DNA of 64,000 nucleotides from the NCBI GenBank assembly GCA_903632075.3, contig CAHIKZ030004289.1, positions 957,501 to 1,021,500 on the forward strand, written 5' to 3'. Origin of the DNA: Acanthosepion pharaonis (lineage: Eukaryota > Mollusca > Cephalopoda > Sepiida > Sepiidae). Positions 59,607-64,000 of the stretch are shown in pieces (position 1 is the first letter of the stretch; each line of letters begins with the position of its first letter). The notes beneath the pieces are model-generated. The model ran no database searches, was not told where the DNA came from, and worked only from the letters and a program-made list of their open reading frames with translations. Position numbers and translations under genes: made by a program.

Positions 59607-59879
59607 GAGTTCTAGATATTTTCGCGCCATATTAAATGCAGAGTTTTTTTTTTAACAATAGTAGAAGGATTGGGTTTTCGGTTTCTTTCTAAAATATTTT
59701 CCTTGCTTGTGTCTTAGTGGGGTTATCGCCTTGGTTCGAAGGAATTGATTTTAAAAATGGTTATAACTTATAGGTATCCTAATTTTAGGAATTCGGTGTT
59801 CTTCTATTCGACTTCAAATTACGATTAGGGTTTTTATAGACTTCCATTTAAGAAGTTGTTTTATAAACATTTAAGGTAA

Positions 59880-60179
59880 CCATGAGGAATTTGGGAAGGA
59901 TATTAGAATAATCCAGAATCTATACTGGCAGCAAACTGCTGGCATAGCAATAGAAAATGAGTTCAGTACATATAAAAAATAGTAAGTGGTGTAAGACAAG
60001 GTTGTGTCTTCTCACCGGATTTATTCAATCTTTATCGTAAGGCGATTCTGAAAGGATTACAAATTCTACCAGTATTCGTTATCGGCGGCCACAATCTAAA
60101 GTAACATAAGATATGCAGATGACATAGTGTTGATAGCAGACACAAAATAGAATTTACACGAAATTACACAAAAGATAGT
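59880..60179 (+). pseudogene. LINE-B reverse transcriptase palm (split, 5' piece)
   Basis: Reads AIENEFSTYKK, then (V)RQGCVFSPDLFNLYRKAILK, GLQILPVFVIGGHNL, and a frame with IRYADDIVLIADTK in which the catalytic YADD is legible (ATATGCAGATGAC, about 60111-60123). This is the only LINE-B copy in the window that contains the RT active site. It is interrupted at 60179 by a 1,050 bp insertion and resumes at 61230. Confidence 0.8.
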
Positions 60180-60431
60180 TTGGTTTGGTTTAGTTTATTT
60201 TGTTTTACAGCGTATCAGCCTCAATGGGTTAATTAATGCAGACAACCTTTTTAGGATCGATTCGTATGAATAGAATATGTATTCTTCGGATTAGATTGGT
60301 TTGCTTTATTTTGTTTTACGGCATATCAACCTCAATGGGTTATTTAATGCCGACAAAATTTTTTATGGCTGGTAATATTTTGTTTTGTTTTGTCAAAAAT
60401 CTGTTTTTGGTAATATTTTCCTTCAAAATTG

Positions 60432-60998
60432 TGTTATGGTCCGGTTCCTTGTACCAAGGTGATAGTCCAAGGTAGAACCAATAAAGAAGAACTCAAACAC
60501 GGATATGGAATAACACAGATATATTACAAACAGGAATATATACAGAGAAGAAGAAGAAAGTGTTAGTACGAACAATCAGGTTTAGTTGTCTGATCGTGAC
60601 TCTGTTTCGGACTGCCTGAGACTCGACTGACTGACTCTTGACGGACTTCACTCCAGACTTCAGACAGAACTCTCGACTTCAGACGGAACAGTATTTAGTC
60701 ACCCACCCCACGAGGACATCATGTGGCACAAGGCCGGTTTAACGTGGGATCTCCGAGCCCGTGGGCTCAGCCATAAATATGCCCTTTGAACCCGTATAAA
60801 CGGGTTCAGGGTCGGTTTACCTCCCCGAAAGAGACTCCGCCTTTCGGTGTAGCCTCGTTCGGGTTCCTCCCCGCCCGAAGGCGGAGAGTTCAACCGATCA
60901 GCCGGTCTCCCGACTTCGGACTGAACTCCCTGCTCCTCTTGAGGCGCAGTATTTATTACGTATGGAATAGTCCATTATGTGAGTAAGGTCCCATAACA
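60432..60998. mobile_element. Solo LTR (567 bp including an SHC insert)
   Basis: Begins TGTTATGGTCC and ends GGTCCCATAACA, giving TG...CA with inverted termini. AATTG lies on both sides (60427-60431 and 60999-61003), a 5 bp duplication as made by LTR-retrotransposon integrases. AATAAA is present at about 60478. Without the SHC insert the LTR is about 310 bp. No internal region or second LTR is present, so it is a recombination product. The superfamily is not determinable. Confidence 0.8.
60698..60946 (-). mobile_element. SHC element copy c inside the solo LTR
   Basis: Flanked by CAGTATTTA (60689-60697 and 60947-60955). Hairpins: CCGAGCCC-GT-GGGCTCAG (60753-60770, one mismatch); GAACCCGT-ATAA-ACGGGTTC (60788-60807, perfect); CCCGAAAGAG/CTCGTTCGGG around CGCCTTTCGGTG; CTCCCCGCC-CGAA-GGCGGAGAG (8/9 pairs). 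The outermost part of the flanking repeat (TATTTA) may belong to the element end. This copy gives the cleanest element boundaries. Confidence 0.8.
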
Positions 60999-61229
60999 AA
61001 TTGTATTGTTGGTAATAATTTTAAAAAAAATATTGCTGGTAATAGTTAACTATTTGCCCAAAGCTGGGACCATAACAGGTGCTACCACCCCAGGTCAGGG
61101 TGGACCTGGGAACACCAGAAATTAAGAAGTGGTTCTACGCTCCTCAAAACCTCCTAGTCAGTGGCCTTGCTGCTGGACGTAGTTTATCGTTTACCCAGGA
61201 CGTGGATGTAGTTTAACGTCTTACCCATG

Positions 61230-61950
61230 CACAAAAGATAGTGAAGGCAAGCGAGAAGAAGCGACTAAACATCAATTGTAAGAAGACAGAATACATGGTT
61301 GTTAGCAAAAGAAATAGCCCAAAATTTAACTTACAAATTGGAGATATAAAATCAAACAAAGTTCAATAATTTAAATATCTTTGAAGTGTTTGAACAAAGG
61401 ATAGAAAGTCCGGCACTGAAATCCGAAGTTGCCTTACGATAGCGAAAGAAGCATTTCAAAAGCTGAACGATGTATTAAGAAACAGAAATTTCGTTAGAAA
61501 CGATGAATAGAGTACTGAATTGTAATGTAATATCAGTCCTCTTATATGACAGGGAATGATGTACAATGTCTTCGCAGATGAAGAATATACTTGAAGCAAC
61601 AAAGATATGGTTCTGCATAAGGATGCTGAGAATACCATAGACCAAACATGTGAGAAATGACGAAGTATAGAGTAAATGGAAACAAGAAGAACGCTTATAT
61701 TTAACATCAAGAAGAGACAGTTGAAATTTCTAGGACATATAATGAGGGTTTGGAAAATTTGATACTCACACGACAGAAAATAAACTACCTAGCGATCTTG
61801 AGTGAATGAAGGTCAGGATAAGGTTTAGGAGAGATAGCAAAAAGACAAAATTTATTAAGCGCTACAAAGACAGGAAATTGTAGGGAGCAATGATCGCCCA
61901 CCTTCTGAAGAGACACACCACACAGAAGACGAAGAAGAAATATCGATTTA
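61230..61950 (+). pseudogene. LINE-B ORF2, 3' piece (thumb to C-terminus)
   Basis: Reads KKRLNINCKKTEYMVVSKRN, LQIGDIKSNKVQ, then GTEIRSCLTIAKEAFQKLND, VLRNRNFV, NRVLNCNVISVLLYD, SSQMKNILEATKIWFCIRML, RIP, HVRNDEV and finally RDSKKTKFIKRYKDRKLW and AMIAHLLKRHTTQKT. It is collinear with the other LINE-B fragments and completes the RT begun at 59880. Many stops and frameshifts. Confidence 0.8.
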
Positions 61951-62251
61951 AACTGTGAATTGAAACCGCGGCGAACATTCGTGGTGGATCTACAAACTAA
62001 TGGTAGCACATTTAAAACGTGCCTAACCATCGAAGTTGCTAAACGGGGGGGGTCAGAATAAAATAAGTTCAATTGGTTTCGCTACGGTAAACAAATGGTT
62101 TTGTTGGATATTACAAGCTATTAACCATTATTGGGTTGTTTATTGTTGTTCTACCAGAAAGTCTTACTTTTGCTAACAAGAAGTTTCAAGTCATCGTGAC
62201 CGAGAGTTTGAGAGTACCAGGATTGTTAAAAACTAGTGAAGATACCAAATT

Positions 62252-62253
62252 AT

Positions 62254-62301
<48 letters not shown>
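62252..62301. repeat. (CT)n microsatellite
   Basis: About 50 bp of uninterrupted CT. The surrounding 61960-63000 region is otherwise unassigned AT-rich DNA. Confidence 0.95.
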
Positions 62302-63002
62302 CACGACGAAAACATAAGCTAGGGCCCGTTAAGTATAACTGTATTTTAAACCACTGGTTGACTCTGTCAGTATTGAACAAACATATATATATATACCTGA
62401 GCTGGCGTCTCTAACAAGGATAGGTTATTCACTCTAGCAGATAGGTATATTCGAAAATGGACGACCACTTACACTGTACTGTCGAAATACATCTTTCATT
62501 ATCCAAGAGACCATAGCTAAACATTTGGAGTGATTATAATTCACTTTATAGGCAAATATTTGCCGTGTTTAAACACAGGCTTATAGTATAAAAAAAAACA
62601 AAAAACAACTATGGTATTAATGAGTGAATACACTGGCAAATATTGGTCGAGTTTATACCTTTTATATGTAAACATTAGTTGTATTTTATACCTCAGTCTA
62701 TATGAACACATTGGTCATTGATATCTGAGATTGTAAGCACCCACTTTGCATATTAGCGTGATCTTTTGGTATTCTAAGCTTCACCGACAAGGAAATAAAA
62801 AAACACTGACAGATAGTTAATGTAAATTTTCCAATAGACCACACACTGTATCTAAAAAAATAGAAGTGTGGAGACATAGCCGAAATTTTCCAGAAAAATG
62901 GAAAAAATAAAGTTAAAAAAAGCAATTTTTATTTTTATTACCCATTCAGTACAGGTGATGCTCGTTTTCTTGCATCAAGAGAAAAAAAAAAAGATGCTAG
63001 TT

Positions 63003-63005
<3 letters not shown>

Positions 63006-63049
<44 letters not shown>
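63006..63049. repeat. (AT)n microsatellite
   Basis: AT array directly before repeat E copy 2. Confidence 0.95.
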
Positions 63050-63051
<2 letters not shown>

Positions 63052-63245
63052 ACTCCCCTGTGGAATTCGACGTATGAGGGTCAAGTAGATCAGTTCCTAG
63101 GAACCCAAAGCCCGACACCAGCACAGATTTCATTATAATGTCGAAGGTTTTGTGCAGAACCATCCACACTTTGTGACGGGCCGAATTCAGAGACTTGGTG
63201 CACTAAGTGCCACAAGGTCCCCAAACGACCCTCCGCAGGTTTTGA
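63048..63245 (+). repeat. Repeat E, copy 2
   Basis: GCGACTCCCCTGTGGAATTC, GACGTATGAGGGTCAAGTAG and AGCCCGACACCAGCACAG, matching 26757-26898. It extends further to CGAATTCAGAGACTTGGTGC and CCTCCGCAGG, so it is the longer copy. Confidence 0.65.
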
Positions 63246-63254
63246 ATTCAGAGT

Positions 63255-63332
63255 TGTCCTTCTCTTAGATCAGTTGCCATCCAAGGCTATAGAACCCAGT
63301 CTGTCCTGATATTTACCCATCTTTCCCAATAA
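63255..63332 (-). mobile_element. SINE-2 fragment
   Basis: TAGATCAGTTGCCATCCAAG, GCTATAGAACCCAGTCTGTC and CTGATATTTACCCATCTTTC on the plus strand are SINE-2 middle blocks in reverse. Confidence 0.65.
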
Positions 63333-63333
63333 A

Positions 63334-63439
<106 letters not shown>

Positions 63440-63579
63440 TTTTGTGTATGTATGTATAGTGTGCGATGAATAAATTGTCATCTAAGTTACGTAAAAATGA
63501 AAATAACACTGACATCTCATTTTAACAGATGTATTTACCAATATTACACAAAAATATCTTGAAATAGGAAGGAGTAAAT

Positions 63580-64000
63580 TTATTTAAATAAAGTCACTAC
63601 TGTCTTCAACAGGCGACTTCGGAATCTCCTGCAACTCTTCTGGACGGTCAATGCTGACATAACCCTTGACTTCAGTTCATCTTTGGTGTTCCAAGGAGTT
63701 TTGTTGGTCTCTCGCTCAACTGCGCCCCACACATAATAATCAAGGAAGTTGCAGTCTGGGGAATTAGGATGGAGACATAACGTCGCTATCACTAGGGATC
63801 ACTCCAAATACTTTCGTAATCACCATTAGATAGATCCAGCAATTTCTGAACCCTCTAAACTATCGTCAGGTTGACACCCAAGCACTCTGAAATGTTCGTA
63901 TTGGAGTTGCCGGCGCGACTGCCAAGCATGTTCTCATGCCGTTTTCAAAATTTTGGCTCTGGAAATTGCACTATGGTGCTCTTTTTTCTTACAGATGGTG
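63580..64000 (-). pseudogene. Tc1/mariner-like transposase, internally deleted, runs off the window
   Basis: The minus strand begins with an HTH-like segment, NTNISECLGVNLTIVQRVQK then LLDLSNGDYESIWSDP. It then passes almost directly to the transposase end: PNSPDCNFLDYYVWGAVERE, TNKTPWNTKDELKSRVM, CRRFRSRLLKTVVTLFK, stop at 63580-63582. The NPLDYYVWGxVERETNKxP motif carries the last catalytic acidic residue of this Tc1/mariner group. The region with the first two catalytic Asp residues is missing. Upstream sequence continues beyond 64000. Confidence 0.75.

Larger units (their letters stand above)
60180..61229. mobile_element. Insertion with 13 bp target duplication, itself nested
   Basis: CACAAAAGATAGT occurs on both sides (60167-60179 and 61230-61242), and the LINE-B reading continues across the gap, so this is a clean insertion. 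Minus its own passengers it is about 480 bp. It has a 113 bp-offset direct repeat (TATTTTGTTTTACAGCGTAT / TATTTTGTTTTACGGCATAT), TGCTGGTAATA motifs, and a GTGCTACCACCCCAGGTCAG block also found at 55155. The variable-length duplication suggests a retroposon. Family unnamed. Confidence 0.7.

Overview
This window looks like non-genic nuclear DNA of a repeat-rich, AT-rich animal genome, most likely a mollusc and probably a coleoid cephalopod such as an octopus. The reasons are the density of (AT)n, (CA)n and (TAA)n microsatellites, many tRNA-derived SINEs, Penelope-like elements (PLEs), LINEs with a restriction-like endonuclease, and mariner/Tc1 and hAT relics. The organism is an inference. I found no host protein-coding gene, no functional tRNA or rRNA gene and no CRISPR. 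Almost every open frame over 60 codons is either a transposon relic or a translation of simple repeats.

Family names used in the entries are labels for this window only. LINE-A: non-LTR RT ORF2 end with MEYCCHIW and RRICNIIGP motifs. LINE-B: RT family with QGCVLSPDLFNLY and EATEMWFYRRMLRI motifs. LINE-C: R2/NeSL-like family with a CCHC knuckle and PD-(D/E)XK endonuclease. LINE-D: another ORF2 end with FFPRTTALWNRFPRG. SINE-1 and SINE-2: tRNA-derived SINEs. SINE-5S: SINE-2 carrying a 5S-rRNA-derived head. SHC: a GC-rich chain of stem-loops. PLE: Penelope-like element with GIY-YIG endonuclease, and its terminal repeat (pLTR). Repeats E to J are unclassified dispersed repeats.

Layout. 0-5 kb: a mariner relic, a 1.57 kb element with about 150 bp inverted termini, and a LINE-B relic broken by SINE-1 and a PLE terminal palindrome. 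6-13 kb: a palindromic mariner interrupted by a hAT element, SHC copies and a composite 5S/tRNA SINE. 13-21 kb: a PLE inverted-repeat pair, a LINE-A copy containing an in-frame 39 bp minisatellite, and a 1.7 kb 28 bp satellite. 21-29 kb: a scrambled PLE, mariner 5' ends, SINE-2 copies, a MADE1-like palindromic MITE and LINE-B. 30-31 kb: a compound AT satellite with a repeated spacer. 32-38 kb: LINE-B, LINE-A and LINE-C relics. 38-43 kb: repeat F, fold-back repeats, and at 42.18-42.53 kb a 291-nt unit bounded by two hammerhead ribozymes with a tRNA-like Pol III region. 43-49 kb: LINE-A RT, tandem SHC, repeat J and PLE RT/GIY-YIG fragments. 50-60 kb: LINE-C arrays with (TAA)n tails. 60-62 kb: a four-layer nest (LINE-B, an insertion with a 13 bp duplication, a solo LTR, an SHC). 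63.6-64 kb: an internally deleted Tc1/mariner-like relic.

The strongest candidates for something under-described are the hammerhead retrozyme-like unit (42180-42530), the SHC family, whose stems show compensatory base changes between copies, and the 5S/tRNA composite SINE. All identifications come from reading motifs by eye. No alignment, folding or database search was run.
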